Of a stretch of DNA of 64,000 bases, positions 33,728 through 42,306 are shown piece by piece; within the stretch, counting starts at the first letter, position 1, and each line of letters starts with the position of its first letter. The notes under the pieces were generated by a model. The model did not search any database. It was not told where the DNA came from and saw only the letters and a program-made list of their open reading frames with translations. Origin of the DNA: Streptomyces fungicidicus (GTDB taxonomy: Bacteria > Actinomycetota > Actinomycetes > Streptomycetales > Streptomycetaceae); NCBI RefSeq assembly GCF_003665435.1, contig NZ_CP023407.1:2480001-2544000 (forward strand), given 5' to 3'. The position numbers and the translations under genes are program-made.

Positions 33728-35836
33728 ATGCGAGACACCGTGACGCCCACGCACTGCCCCTACTGCGCCCTGCAGTGCGGGATGAATCTGACGCCGGCCC
33801 CGGACGGGACGGCCGTCGAGGTGACTGAGCGGGCGGACTTCCCGGTGAACCGGGGCGCGCTGTGCGGGAAGGGTCGTACGGCGGCCGCCGTGCTCTCCCC
33901 GGGCGTGCGGCTGACCTCGCCGCTGGTGCGGTCCGCGGGGGGCGCGCTGGTGCCGGCCTCGTGGGAGGAGGCCCTGGAGCGGGTCGCCGGGGAGCTCGGG
34001 CGGACGCGTGCGGAGTCCGGCGCGGACGCGGTGGGGGTGTTCGGCGGGGGCGGGCTGACCAACGAGAAGGCGTACTCCCTGGGGAAGTTCGCGCGGGTGG
34101 TGCTGGGCACCTCGCAGATCGACTACAACGGGCGGTTCTGCATGTCGTCGGCGGCCGCGGCCGGCAACACGGCGTTCGGTCTGGACCGGGGGCTGCCGTT
34201 CCCGCTGGAGGACATCCCGCGGACCGGCTGTGTGATCCTCGTCGGGTCGAATCCGGCGGAGACCATGCCGCCGTCGCTGCGCTACTTCACCGAGCTGCGG
34301 GAGAACGGCGGCACGCTGATCGTCGTCGACCCGCGCCGCACGAGGACCGCCGACCACGCCGACCTGCATCTCGCCCCGCGCCCCGGCACCGACCTCGCGC
34401 TGGCGCTGGGCCTGCTGCACCTGGTGGTCGCCGAGGGCCGCACCGACGAGGCGTACGTCCGGGAGCGCACCACCGGCTGGGAGGAGACCCGGGCGGCGGC
34501 GATGGCGCACTGGCCGGAGTACGTGGAGCGGATCACCGGTGTGTCGGTGCCCGAACTGCGGGAGGCGGTACGGCTGTTCTGCGAGCCGGAGGCGGCGATG
34601 GTGCTGTCCGCGCGCGGGCCCGAGCAGCAGTCCAAGGGCACGGACACGGTGGGCGCGTGGATCAACCTGTGCCTGGCGACGGGGCGGGCGGGCCGGCCGC
34701 TGTCCGGGTACGGGTGTCTGACCGGGCAGGGCAACGGGCAGGGCGGACGGGAACACGGGCAGAAGGCCGACCAGTTGCCCGGCTACCGCAAGCTCACCGA
34801 CCCGGCGGCGCGGGCGCACGTGGCCGGGGTGTGGGGCGTGGACCCCGACTCCCTGCCCGGGCCGGGGCGCAGCGCCTACGAGCTGCTCGACGCGCTGGGC
34901 ACGGACATCCGCTCGCTGCTGCTGATGGGCTCCAACCCGGTGGTGTCGGCGCCGCGCGCCGCGCACGTCGAGGAGCGGATCCGCTCGCTGGACTTCCTGG
35001 CGGTGTGCGACGTGGTCCTGTCGGAGACGGCCGCGCTCGCCGACGTGGTCCTGCCGGTGACGCAGTGGGCGGAGGAGACGGGGACGACGACCAGTCTGGA
35101 GGGGAGGGTGCTGCTGCGGCGGCGCGCGATCAGCCCGCCGGAGGGGGTCCGCAGCGATCTGGAGGTGCTGCACGAGCTGGCCGCGCGGCTGGGCGGCGGG
35201 CGGAACCTGGAGAAGGGCTTCCCCACCGACCCCGAGGAGGTCTTCGAGGAGCTGCGCCGGGCCAGCGCGGGCGGCCCCGCGGACTACTCCGGGATCACCT
35301 ACCGCAGGCTCGCGGAGGAGAACGGCGTGTTCTGGCCGTGCCCGGCGGACGGGGAGCCGGGGGGCGGTGTCCACCCGGGCACCCCGCGGCTGTTCCTCGA
35401 CCGCTTCGCCACGGGGGACGGGCGGGCCCGGTTCGCGCCGGTGTCGCACCGGGCGGCCGCCGAGGAGCCCGACGACGAGTACCCCGTGCTGCTGACCACC
35501 GGGCGGGTCGTGGCGCAGTACCAGTCCGGCGCCCAGACCCGCCGTGTGGACGAGCTGAACGCCGCCGCTCCCGGCCCGTTCGTGGAGCTGCACCCGCGGC
35601 TGGCGGAGCGGCTCGGCGCGGCCGAGGGCGATCCGGTGGCCGTGGTGTCGCGGCGGGGGCGGGCGGTGGCGCCGGCCCGCATCACCACCGCGATCCGTCC
35701 CGACACGGTGTTCATGCCGTTCCACTGGGCCGGTGAGGGCCGCGCCAACACGCTCACCAACCCCGCCCTCGACCCGACGTCCCGGATGCCGGAGTTCAAG
35801 GCGTGCGCGGTGCGGCTGGAGGCGGTACGCCGGTGA
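33728..35836 (+). CDS. Assimilatory nitrate reductase, molybdopterin catalytic subunit
   Basis: A 702-residue molybdopterin-guanine-dinucleotide oxidoreductase. The N-terminal 4Fe-4S cluster has CPYCALQCGMNL with a fourth Cys in NRGALCGKG. The Mo region has FNGRFCMSSAAAAGNTAFG (likely Mo-ligand Cys), LVGSNPAETMPPSL, YGCLTGQGNGQGGREHGQKA and MGSNPVVSAPRA; the C-terminal cap has TGRVVAQYQSGAQTRR. It matches NasA/NarB cytoplasmic enzymes that turn nitrate to nitrite. Length is typical. No Tat signal, so it is intracellular. Electrons may come from a ferredoxin or from the FAD protein at 42307 (inference). GlnR box precedes it. Confidence 0.9.
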   Translation: MRDTVTPTHCPYCALQCGMNLTPAPDGTAVEVTERADFPVNRGALCGKGRTAAAVLSPGVRLTSPLVRSAGGALVPASWEEALERVAGELGRTRAESGADAVGVFGGGGLTNEKAYSLGKFARVVLGTSQIDYNGRFCMSSAAAAGNTAFGLDRGLPFPLEDIPRTGCVILVGSNPAETMPPSLRYFTELRENGGTLIVVDPRRTRTADHADLHLAPRPGTDLALALGLLHLVVAEGRTDEAYVRERTTGWEETRAAAMAHWPEYVERITGVSVPELREAVRLFCEPEAAMVLSARGPEQQSKGTDTVGAWINLCLATGRAGRPLSGYGCLTGQGNGQGGREHGQKADQLPGYRKLTDPAARAHVAGVWGVDPDSLPGPGRSAYELLDALGTDIRSLLLMGSNPVVSAPRAAHVEERIRSLDFLAVCDVVLSETAALADVVLPVTQWAEETGTTTSLEGRVLLRRRAISPPEGVRSDLEVLHELAARLGGGRNLEKGFPTDPEEVFEELRRASAGGPADYSGITYRRLAEENGVFWPCPADGEPGGGVHPGTPRLFLDRFATGDGRARFAPVSHRAAAEEPDDEYPVLLTTGRVVAQYQSGAQTRRVDELNAAAPGPFVELHPRLAERLGAAEGDPVAVVSRRGRAVAPARITTAIRPDTVFMPFHWAGEGRANTLTNPALDPTSRMPEFKACAVRLEAVRR

Positions 35837-35957
35837 ACGCGCCGCCTCCGGCCCGCCGTGCGAGGTCCCGGGCCGGGTGAGAATCGTTCCCGCAAGGCTC
35901 CGGTGGCACCCACCGTGCAGCGGGGCTCCGCCGACCGTCCGCGCAGGTGAACGAGTG

Positions 35958-36371
35958 ATGCTCCCCTTCTTCGTCTACGGCACCCTCCGCCCCGGCGAGC
36001 GCAACCACGACCTCTTCCTGCGCGGCCGCACCCTGCGCGAGGAACCCGGCAGGCTCCGGGGCGCGACGCTGTACGAGGGGCCCGGATACCCGTACGCCGT
36101 CGAGGAACCGGGCGCGGTGGTGGGCGGGGAGCTGGTGACCGCGCTGCCGGAGGCCTACCCGGGGCTGCTCGCCGAGCTGGACCGGCTGGAGGAGTACGTA
36201 CCGGGCGATCCGCGCAACCTGTACGAGCGTCAGGCACGGGACGTCGTCCGGACCGCCGACGGCACGGCGGTCCGGGCGTGGGTGTACCTCGCCGCGCCGG
36301 CCGTCGCCGCCCGGCTGAGGCTCGGCGGGAGGCCGGTCGAGGGCGGGGAGTGGCGGACGGTCACTCCCTAG
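35958..36371 (+). CDS. Gamma-glutamylcyclotransferase (AIG2-like) family protein
   Basis: A 137-residue protein. FVYGTLRPGERNHDLF at the start is the GGCT phosphate-like/substrate loop YGTLRPG, and LLAELDRLEEYVPGDP carries the catalytic glutamate. Family members cyclise gamma-glutamyl peptides to 5-oxoproline or remove gamma-glutamyl groups from amines. The substrate is unknown. The start could be ATG 35958 or the GTG codon just before it. It ends convergently, overlapping the next gene by 11 bases. Confidence 0.85.
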   Translation: MLPFFVYGTLRPGERNHDLFLRGRTLREEPGRLRGATLYEGPGYPYAVEEPGAVVGGELVTALPEAYPGLLAELDRLEEYVPGDPRNLYERQARDVVRTADGTAVRAWVYLAAPAVAARLRLGGRPVEGGEWRTVTP

Positions 36372-36720
36372 GGCCGGTGGCTCCCACATCGCTGCCGAGG
36401 CGGCGGTGGAGGGACAGGGCGCCGAGTCCGAGCACCCCCGCGCCGAGCACCCATGAACCGGCGACGATGTCGTCGCGCTCCGCGCGCTGGGCGGCCCGCT
36501 GCTCCTCATAGGTCCGGTGGCCGCCGTCGCGCCGGTAGCACCGGTCGCCGGGGCCCATCGGCGAGGGATGCTCCTCGCCGTCCGGGCCCACGTTGATCCA
36601 GGAGCACTCGACCGAGGGGCTGAGCCCGTGCCGGACCACTCCCCCGCCGGCCTCGAACACGCCCCAGAGCACGAGGGCCCACATCACCAGCAGCACCCCC
36701 GTGCGCACCCTCGGCCCCAT
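36361..36720 (-). CDS. Small membrane protein, hypothetical
   Basis: A 119-residue protein with two hydrophobic helices, at residues 5-25 (VLLVMWALVLWGVFEAGGG) and 85-108 (IVAGSWVLGAGVLGLGALSL), and a polar loop between them with two cysteines (VECSWINV and DRCYRRDGG) that may form a disulfide outside the cell. The ATG at 36720 has GGAGGCGG upstream. I do not recognise the family. Its end overlaps the convergent cyclotransferase. Confidence 0.6.
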   Translation of the reverse strand: MGPRVRTGVLLVMWALVLWGVFEAGGGVVRHGLSPSVECSWINVGPDGEEHPSPMGPGDRCYRRDGGHRTYEEQRAAQRAERDDIVAGSWVLGAGVLGLGALSLHRRLGSDVGATGPRE

Positions 36721-37041
36721 CCCGCCTCCGCCTCCCCGCGCTCCGTGTCGGGCGCGATCCTCGCAGACGGGCCCGCCAGCTCCCCCGGTCACCCGTTCAC
36801 CGCCGCCCCCGCACCCATCGGGTGCCTCCTCGCGGCCGGATCGTCCCGGCTTCGGTGACCTGCTGAAACGCCGCGCGGGGGACGGCCGTACGGGTGTGGT
36901 CCGACACCCGTTCGGCCCGCGCCCTGACGCTCCCTCAGGAAGCGGCGCGGGCGGGCTGGCACTTACCTCGGTAGGGCAAGGACGCGTCCGACGGCGGCAC
37001 ATGGGGGTGCCGCGGGCCGCGGCTCACTCGAGGGAGCATCG
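36721..37041. other. Intergenic region with one hairpin
   Basis: About 320 bases without a supportable gene. A hairpin at 36890-36911 has arms ACGGGTGT/ACACCCGT and a six-base loop; it could be an operator or a weak transcript end. The ribosome site AGGGAG for the secreted protein is at 37031. Confidence 0.5.
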
Positions 37042-37578
37042 ATGCGACGTACCGCCCGGCTGCTGGCCGGCACCGCGCTCGCCGCGGCCGCCACGGGACT
37101 GCTCGCCGCGCCCGCCTGCGCCGGGGAGTCCCACGGCGCGCCGGCCGGCAGCCTGGAGGTGTACCCGTCCTCGGCCGCACCGGGCGCGCAGGTCACGGTG
37201 AACACCGGGGGCTGCGGCGACGGCGAGGCCGCGGCGGGCAACGCCACCGCCGTGGGCGGCGGCCGGTTCGCGATGGCGCCGAGCGCGCACGAGCGGGACG
37301 TGATCGGGCAGTTCCAGGTGCCGCCGGGCGCGCAGCCGGGGACGTACGAGATCGTCGCGACGTGCGACGGGGACGGCCGGCGGGTGGTCGGTGACCTGGT
37401 GGTCACGCTGACGCCGGACGCGCAGCAGGTGGTTCCCCGGGGGAGTGTGAAGACGGGGGTCGGGGGCGCGCTGGGCCCCGACCCCGTACAGACCGCGGCC
37501 GGTGTGACGGCTCTCGCCGTCGCCGCCGCGGGCGGTACCTGGCTCCTGCATCGCCGGGCGAGAGGCGACGGGATCTGA
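37042..37578 (+). CDS. Secreted Ig-like protein with C-terminal membrane anchor
   Basis: A 178-residue protein. Sec signal peptide at residues 1-27 (LLAGTALAAAATGLLAAPAC, cleavage near ACA-GES). The middle is a beta-sandwich-like region with GSLEVYPSSAAPGAQVTVNT and two Cys (GGCGDG, ATCDGDG) that may form a disulfide. The end has a single helix followed by RRARGD, a tail-anchor. No LPxTG motif. Immediately precedes the sortase gene, an arrangement seen repeatedly in streptomycetes; it may be its partner or scaffold (inference). Confidence 0.75.
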   Translation: MRRTARLLAGTALAAAATGLLAAPACAGESHGAPAGSLEVYPSSAAPGAQVTVNTGGCGDGEAAAGNATAVGGGRFAMAPSAHERDVIGQFQVPPGAQPGTYEIVATCDGDGRRVVGDLVVTLTPDAQQVVPRGSVKTGVGGALGPDPVQTAAGVTALAVAAAGGTWLLHRRARGDGI

Positions 37579-37696
37579 CGGGCACCCTCCGCCGCCCGTC
37601 CCGCCGGTACCGCAAGTCCCCTCCCCCTCCGGGTCCGACGCCCCTCGCGGCCCGGAGGGGGGTACGGGGGCCGATTCGAGATGAGGTCGGTCCGTC

Positions 37697-38347
37697 ATGC
37701 GCCGCAGGTTCCGCCGGGACGGAGGTCCGGGCAACACCGCGATAGCGGCCGTCACGGCGCTCGCCCTGTGCGCGGGGATGTGGCTGCTGCACGACGGGAC
37801 CGGAACGCACGCGCCGCCGCAGCCGTCCGCCGCCCAGGCGCACTCCGGCAGCGGCCGCCACGACACCGGCGGGTCCGCCGCGCCCGCGCTGCCGCCCTCC
37901 CCGCCGGACCGGGTGCGCATCCCCGCGATCGACGTGGACGCGCCCCTGACCGGCCTCGGCCTGACCGGGACCGGCAGCCTCGACGTCCCCCCGGCCGGCC
38001 GCAAGAACCTGGCCGGCTGGTACGAGGCCGGCACCACGCCGGGCGAGACGGGCACCGCGATCGTCGCCGGCCACGTCGACAACGCCGACGGCCCCGCCGT
38101 CTTCTACTCTCTCGGCGCCCTGGACAAGGGCAGCACCATCGAGGTGGACCGGCGCGACGGCACCGTCGCCGTGTTCGCGGTGGACGCCGTGGAGGTGTAC
38201 GACGCGCGGGACTTCCCCGACGCGAAGGTCTACGGGGCGGCGGGGCGCCCGGAGCTACGCGTCATCACCTGCGGCGGCGGCTACTCCCGGACGACCGGCT
38301 ACCGCGGCAACGTCGTCGTGTACGCCCATCTGACCGGCAGCCGCTGA
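37697..38347 (+). CDS. Class F sortase
   Basis: A 216-residue membrane-bound transpeptidase. One N-terminal helix at residues 14-31, a Pro/Ser/His-rich linker, then the sortase fold (RVRIPAIDVDAPLTGLGL). Catalytic residues are all present: His near 125 in VAGHVDN, Cys near 191 in VITCGGGY, and Arg near 202 in TGYRGNVVVYAHL. Class F assignment follows from short size and actinobacterial sequence. Actinobacterial class F enzymes are poorly characterised. A LAETG protein at 46606 is a possible substrate, though that motif is more typical of class E. Confidence 0.87.
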   Translation: MRRRFRRDGGPGNTAIAAVTALALCAGMWLLHDGTGTHAPPQPSAAQAHSGSGRHDTGGSAAPALPPSPPDRVRIPAIDVDAPLTGLGLTGTGSLDVPPAGRKNLAGWYEAGTTPGETGTAIVAGHVDNADGPAVFYSLGALDKGSTIEVDRRDGTVAVFAVDAVEVYDARDFPDAKVYGAAGRPELRVITCGGGYSRTTGYRGNVVVYAHLTGSR

Positions 38348-38695
38348 ACCGAGCACGTGCCGCCGCCCCCACGCCCCCAGCGGCTCCAGCGCCTCGTTCA
38401 GGGTCACGCCCCTCGGCGTCAGCGAGTACTCGACGCGGGGCGGGACCTCGTCGTACACCTCGCGGTGCACGATGCCGTCCGCCTCCAGCTCCCGCAGATG
38501 GGAGGCGAGCACCTTCTCGGTGATGCCGGGGAGTTCCCGGCGCAGCTCGCCGAAGCGGTGCGGCCGTACGTGCAGCGCCCACAGGACGAGCACCTTCCAC
38601 TTGCCGCCGATCACGTCCATCGCCGCGTCGATCCCGCACACGTACCCGCCCGGCCGCCGTGCCCTCACGGTCCCCGCCTTCCCGTCCGGTCCCAC
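38255..38695 (-). CDS. HxlR-family transcriptional regulator
   Basis: A 146-residue winged-helix regulator: CGIDAAMDVIGGKWKVLVLW, RPHRFGELRRELPGITEKVL, LRELEADGIVHREVYDEVPP and VEYSLTPRG. The near-N-terminal Cys (GGYVCGID) is typical of HypR/HxlR proteins that sense electrophiles or oxidants. I preferred GTG 38695 because GGAAAGGG is 8 bases ahead; GTG 38704 is an alternative. Its 3' end overlaps the sortase coding region by 93 bases in antisense, adding the tail GQMGVHDDVAAV. Divergent from an NAD-dependent reductase with a CACTTCGAAGTG operator between them. Confidence 0.85.
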   Translation of the reverse strand: MGPDGKAGTVRARRPGGYVCGIDAAMDVIGGKWKVLVLWALHVRPHRFGELRRELPGITEKVLASHLRELEADGIVHREVYDEVPPRVEYSLTPRGVTLNEALEPLGAWGRRHVLGSAAAGQMGVHDDVAAVAGRPGVAAAAGDDA

Positions 38696-38725
38696 TGCCT
38701 GCACCCTTTCCCCGGGGTGAGCGCC

Positions 38726-38737
38726 CACTTCGAAGTG
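38726..38737. promoter_or_regulatory. Candidate HxlR operator
   Basis: CACTTCGAAGTG is a perfect 12-base palindrome, followed by GCGTACTTG, a third ACTT half-site. It lies between the regulator start and the reductase gene at 38779, 31 bases ahead of one and 42 ahead of the other. Very likely the site of this HxlR protein (inference). Confidence 0.6.
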
Positions 38738-38778
38738 CGTACTTGAGCGGGCCCCTCCCCCACGGCGAGCCTGTCGCC

Positions 38779-39687
38779 ATGACCGACAACACCCTTGCCA
38801 CCGCTCCTGCTTCCCGTACCGCCCTCACCCTCCTCGGAACCGGCGCCATGGGCACCGCCCTCGCCCGTGCCTGGCTCGCCGCCGGGCACCCGGTGACCGT
38901 CTGGAACCGCACGCCCGCCCGCGCCGGGGCCCTCGCCGCCGAGGGCGCCGCCGTCGCCGCGACCGCCGCCGACGCGGTCGCCGCGAGCCGTCTGGTGGTC
39001 GTCTGCCTGCTCGACGACGCCTCCGTGGGCGAGGCGCTGGAGCACGCCGACCTGACCGGCCGTGACCTGGTGAACCTCACCACCGGGACCCCGGCGGAGG
39101 GCCGCACCCGCGCGGCCTGGGCCGAGTCGCGGGGCGCGCGCTTCCTGGACGGCGGGATCATGGCCGTACCGCCGATGATCGGCGCCCCGGAGTCCGGCGG
39201 ATACGTCTTCTACAGCGGCTCGCGGGCCCTGTTCGAGGAGCACCGCGGCACCCTCGCCGTCCCGGCCGGCACCCGCTGGGTCGGTGCCGACCCGGGCTTC
39301 GCCGCGCTGTACGACGTGGCGCTGCTGAGCGCGATGAGCGGACTCTTCGCGGGCATCACCCACGCCTTCGCCCTGATCCGCCGGGAGGACGTCGACCCCG
39401 TCGGCTTCGCGCCCCTGCTCGCCTCCTGGCTCACCGCGATGACGCCGGCCGCGCACCGGACCGCCGAGCAGCTGGCGAGCGGCGACTACACCACGGGCGT
39501 GGTGTCCAACCTGGCCATGCAGTCCGCCGGCAACACCACGCTGCTGCGCACCGCCGAGGAGCAGGGCGTCAGCCCCGAACTGCTGACGCCGTACACCGCC
39601 CTGATGGCCCGCCACGTCGCCGACGGCCACGGCGACGAGGACGGGGTGGGCATGATCGACCTGCTGGTACGGCCGGGGGCTAGCTAG
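38779..39687 (+). CDS. NAD(P)-dependent imine reductase-like / 6-phosphogluconate-dehydrogenase-family protein
   Basis: A 302-residue protein with N-terminal Rossmann fold TLLGTGAMGTALARAWLAAG and WNRTPARAGALAAEG, where the Arg suggests NADPH preference. The C-terminal all-helical domain has ALYDVALLSAMSGLFAGITH, matching the imine reductase segment with the proposed Tyr/Asp proton donor. The catalytic Lys of beta-hydroxyacid dehydrogenases is not evident, which supports imine reductase over 3-hydroxyisobutyrate dehydrogenase. Regulated by the divergent HxlR gene. Natural substrate unknown. Confidence 0.82.
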   Translation: MTDNTLATAPASRTALTLLGTGAMGTALARAWLAAGHPVTVWNRTPARAGALAAEGAAVAATAADAVAASRLVVVCLLDDASVGEALEHADLTGRDLVNLTTGTPAEGRTRAAWAESRGARFLDGGIMAVPPMIGAPESGGYVFYSGSRALFEEHRGTLAVPAGTRWVGADPGFAALYDVALLSAMSGLFAGITHAFALIRREDVDPVGFAPLLASWLTAMTPAAHRTAEQLASGDYTTGVVSNLAMQSAGNTTLLRTAEEQGVSPELLTPYTALMARHVADGHGDEDGVGMIDLLVRPGAS

Positions 39688-41234
39688 GGGCTGACCGCGA
39701 GCGCGGGGGGACGGCCGGCGCCGTCGGTGTTGACGAGCACCCAGTCGTCGCCCGCCCCGATGAGCTGCGGTTCGGCGTCGAGCTTCAGGGCGATGTCGCG
39801 CACCGTGGTGCCGTCCTCCTCGCCCACCCGCCTGCCGTCCCCGGTGGTGAGCGTCCACAGCCGCTGGGACTCGCCGAGTACGGCCACCCGGTCCCGGCCC
39901 GCCGGGGCGAGGGCGGCGACCGTGGTGCCCAGGTCCGTGTGCCAGACGCGCCGGCCGTCGTCCAGCGCGTAGGCCGCGACCCGCTCGGGGGCGCCCGACC
40001 CCGGCTCCGCGGCGGCCACGATCAGGTTCCCGCCGGTCACCACCGCGCGGAACACCGGCCGTGCGGTGAACACGGGGTGGAGCCCGGAGAGGGCCACGTC
40101 CTCCTCGTCGGCGGTGAGGGGGATCGTCACCGGCCGGCGCTCGGGGTCGTCCGGGTCGTCGTAGGCCAGTACGGCGGCGAGCCCGCGGTCGTCGTTCTCC
40201 TGCACCAGCAGGGTGAACGGCTCGGCGGAGAGCACCGCGGCCACGTTGAGGTAGCTCTCGACCGGCAGCTCACGCCGGCTCAGTTCCTTTCCCGTGGCGC
40301 TGTCGAGGGTGAGCAGCCACGCCGAGTGGAAGTCGGAGTAGGGGCCGCACGTGACGGCGACCCGGGTGGTGCCGCCGGCCGAGGAGGCCGTCACCGGCTC
40401 GCACTCGGCGTCGTCCCCGCCCTCGGCGCGGGCCGCGGTGGGCTTCGCGGTCCAGCGCACCGCGCCGTCGGCGAGCCCGTACCCGTGGACCGAGTGTTCG
40501 CCCAGCGCCACGGCCACGCCCGTGTCCGCGTCGGCGCCGAGCACCCCGCCGCCGCCGTACAGCAGTGTCCTGCCGGTGAGGTCGCGCTCCCACACCTTGC
40601 GTCCGCTGCTCGCGTCGACGCCCCACACGGTGTCGCAGGGCTTCTCGTCCCGCGCGAAGGCGACCAGGCCGATGCCGTCGGTGACGCGGTCGCTCATCGC
40701 GCACACCGACTCCCGCACGGGCGCCCGCAGCAGCCAGCCGCGCCCGCCGGTGGCGGAGTCGTAGGCGACCAGCGCGTCGCTCCGGGCCCGTACGACCGTC
40801 CCGGCGTCGTCGCCGATCGTCCAGGCGCCGACGCCGCGCACGCTCGCGGGCCGGTCCGGGCCCGCCTGCCAGACCGGGTCGAGCACCGGTCCGCGCAGCC
40901 AGAGGTAGGCCTGCCAGCCGGGCCACAGGGCGATCAGCAGGCCCGCCGCGGCGAGTGCCCCGGGCACGGCCCTGCCGGGACGGACCCGGGTGAAGGCGGC
41001 GAGGGCGACGGTGAGCCCGGCCAGGCCCGCGAAGGTGAACAGGAACGCCAGGATCAGGGTCGGCGTGGTGCCCTCCGGGCAGGGCCGGTACCTGCCGCCG
41101 CAGCTGTTGCCGGGGATGGACGACCACCCCAGCACATGGAACTCCACCGCGAGCCCGGTCAGCGCACCCGCCCCGAGCACCGCCGCGGCCGTCTTCAGCG
41201 CCCGCGTCCCGGACGGTCTGCCGTCCTCGGCCAT
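39684..41234 (-). CDS. PQQ-like beta-propeller membrane protein
   Basis: A 516-residue protein from ATG 41234. Three hydrophobic helices cover residues 12-125 (ALKTAAAVLGAGALTGLAVE, TLILAFLFTFAGLAGLTVAL, AVPGALAAAGLLIALWPGWQ). The rest is a beta-propeller of about seven PQQ-like blades: WGVDASSGRKVWERDLTG, LTLDSATGKELSRREL, AAYALDDGRRVWHTDLG and WTLTTGDGRRVG. Catalytic residues of true PQQ dehydrogenases are not visible, so it probably is an extracytoplasmic scaffold. The stop overlaps that of the reductase gene by 4 bases. Function unknown. Confidence 0.72.
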   Translation of the reverse strand: MAEDGRPSGTRALKTAAAVLGAGALTGLAVEFHVLGWSSIPGNSCGGRYRPCPEGTTPTLILAFLFTFAGLAGLTVALAAFTRVRPGRAVPGALAAAGLLIALWPGWQAYLWLRGPVLDPVWQAGPDRPASVRGVGAWTIGDDAGTVVRARSDALVAYDSATGGRGWLLRAPVRESVCAMSDRVTDGIGLVAFARDEKPCDTVWGVDASSGRKVWERDLTGRTLLYGGGGVLGADADTGVAVALGEHSVHGYGLADGAVRWTAKPTAARAEGGDDAECEPVTASSAGGTTRVAVTCGPYSDFHSAWLLTLDSATGKELSRRELPVESYLNVAAVLSAEPFTLLVQENDDRGLAAVLAYDDPDDPERRPVTIPLTADEEDVALSGLHPVFTARPVFRAVVTGGNLIVAAAEPGSGAPERVAAYALDDGRRVWHTDLGTTVAALAPAGRDRVAVLGESQRLWTLTTGDGRRVGEEDGTTVRDIALKLDAEPQLIGAGDDWVLVNTDGAGRPPALAVSP

Positions 41235-41361
41235 CGTCGTCCCCCCGTGTCCTGTTGTCAGCGGCGCCCCCCGGCGCCGTCCGCTCACCCCATGGAGCGG
41301 CGCTGGAGCCTAACCCGCGCGGATCGCTCACGTCAGCCGGGTCGATCACCCGGGGTGCCGG

Positions 41362-42144
41362 TCAGGCCAGCCACTGCTCGTACGCCAGGTTCGCGACCAG
41401 GGCGAAAACGACCGTCAGGAGGACGACGCGGACGAAGCCGCTGCCCTTCTTCAGGGCGGTGCGGGCGCCGAGGGTGCCGCCCGCCAGGTTGAAGACGGCC
41501 ATCAGCGCCGCCAGCTGCCACAGCACCGCGCCCTGCCAGGCGAAGGTGGCGAGGGCGCCGGCGTTGGTGCAGCAGTTGACGATCTTCGCGGTGGCGGAGG
41601 CGGTGACCAGGTCGAGGTGGAGCAGGGCGGTGAGCGCCAGCACCAGGAACGTGCCGGTGCCGGGGCCGATGAGACCGTCGTAGAAGCCGATGCCGAGGCC
41701 GGCCAGGCCGATCGCGGAGAGGATCTGGCGGCGGGTCGCCGGGCCGGTGGCCGGGGCGGTGCCGAAGGCGGGGCGCAGGATCACGAAGGCGGCCACCGCG
41801 AGCAGCACCACCATGATCACCGGCTTGAGGACCTCCGTGCTCATCCCGGCCGCGAAGAAGGCGCCGGCCGAGGATCCCGCGAGCGCCGCGAGGCCGATGC
41901 GCACGGCGGTCCGCACGTCCACCGGCGCCTTGCGGGCGTACGTCACCGCCGCGCCCGTGGTGCCCACGATCGCGACCGCCTTGTTGGTGCCCAGGGCGTG
42001 CGCGGCCGGGGTGCCGGCGGGCAGGCCGAGCAGCAGGGCCGGCAGAAGCAGCAGCCCGCCGCCGCCGACCACGGCGTCGATCCAGCCGGCGGCGAGAGCG
42101 GCCAGGCAGAGGAGAACGACCGTGGTCAGGGAGATGTCGGGCAT
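41362..42144 (-). CDS. TSUP-family (TauE/SafE) anion exporter
   Basis: A 260-residue integral membrane protein with seven to eight helices. LAALAAGWIDAVVGGGGLLL and GLAGLGIGFYDGLIGPGTGT are the two conserved inverted TauE/SafE repeats. The family exports small organosulfur or sulfite-like anions. The neighbouring nirB operon suggests sulfite, nitrite or sulfide as possible cargo (inference). Divergent from the nir operon, sharing 162 bases with it. Start ATG 42144. Confidence 0.83.
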   Translation of the reverse strand: MPDISLTTVVLLCLAALAAGWIDAVVGGGGLLLLPALLLGLPAGTPAAHALGTNKAVAIVGTTGAAVTYARKAPVDVRTAVRIGLAALAGSSAGAFFAAGMSTEVLKPVIMVVLLAVAAFVILRPAFGTAPATGPATRRQILSAIGLAGLGIGFYDGLIGPGTGTFLVLALTALLHLDLVTASATAKIVNCCTNAGALATFAWQGAVLWQLAALMAVFNLAGGTLGARTALKKGSGFVRVVLLTVVFALVANLAYEQWLA

Positions 42145-42256
42145 GGCCGTGAGCCTAGGGAGCAGATAGTTGCTACGTCCATCAAGATGAGCGTTTGTTG
42201 AGGTTGGCCGCCTCACATCCGCACCCCTCCCCCGCTGAGGGCAGCGTTCCGTGCGG

Positions 42257-42294
42257 GAAACAGAGGTGATGCCACCGGGTAACACCCGCACCGC
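42257..42294 (+). promoter_or_regulatory. GlnR box upstream of the nitrite reductase operon
   Basis: GAAAC at 42257 and GTAAC at 42279 are 22 bases apart, with GATGC and ACCGC at the b positions; the 5-6-5-6 layout of a GlnR box is retained. It ends 12 bases before the ATG of the first gene. Control of nirBD by GlnR is established in S. coelicolor. Confidence 0.65.
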
Positions 42295-42306
42295 ACGCTC
42301 GGGGAC

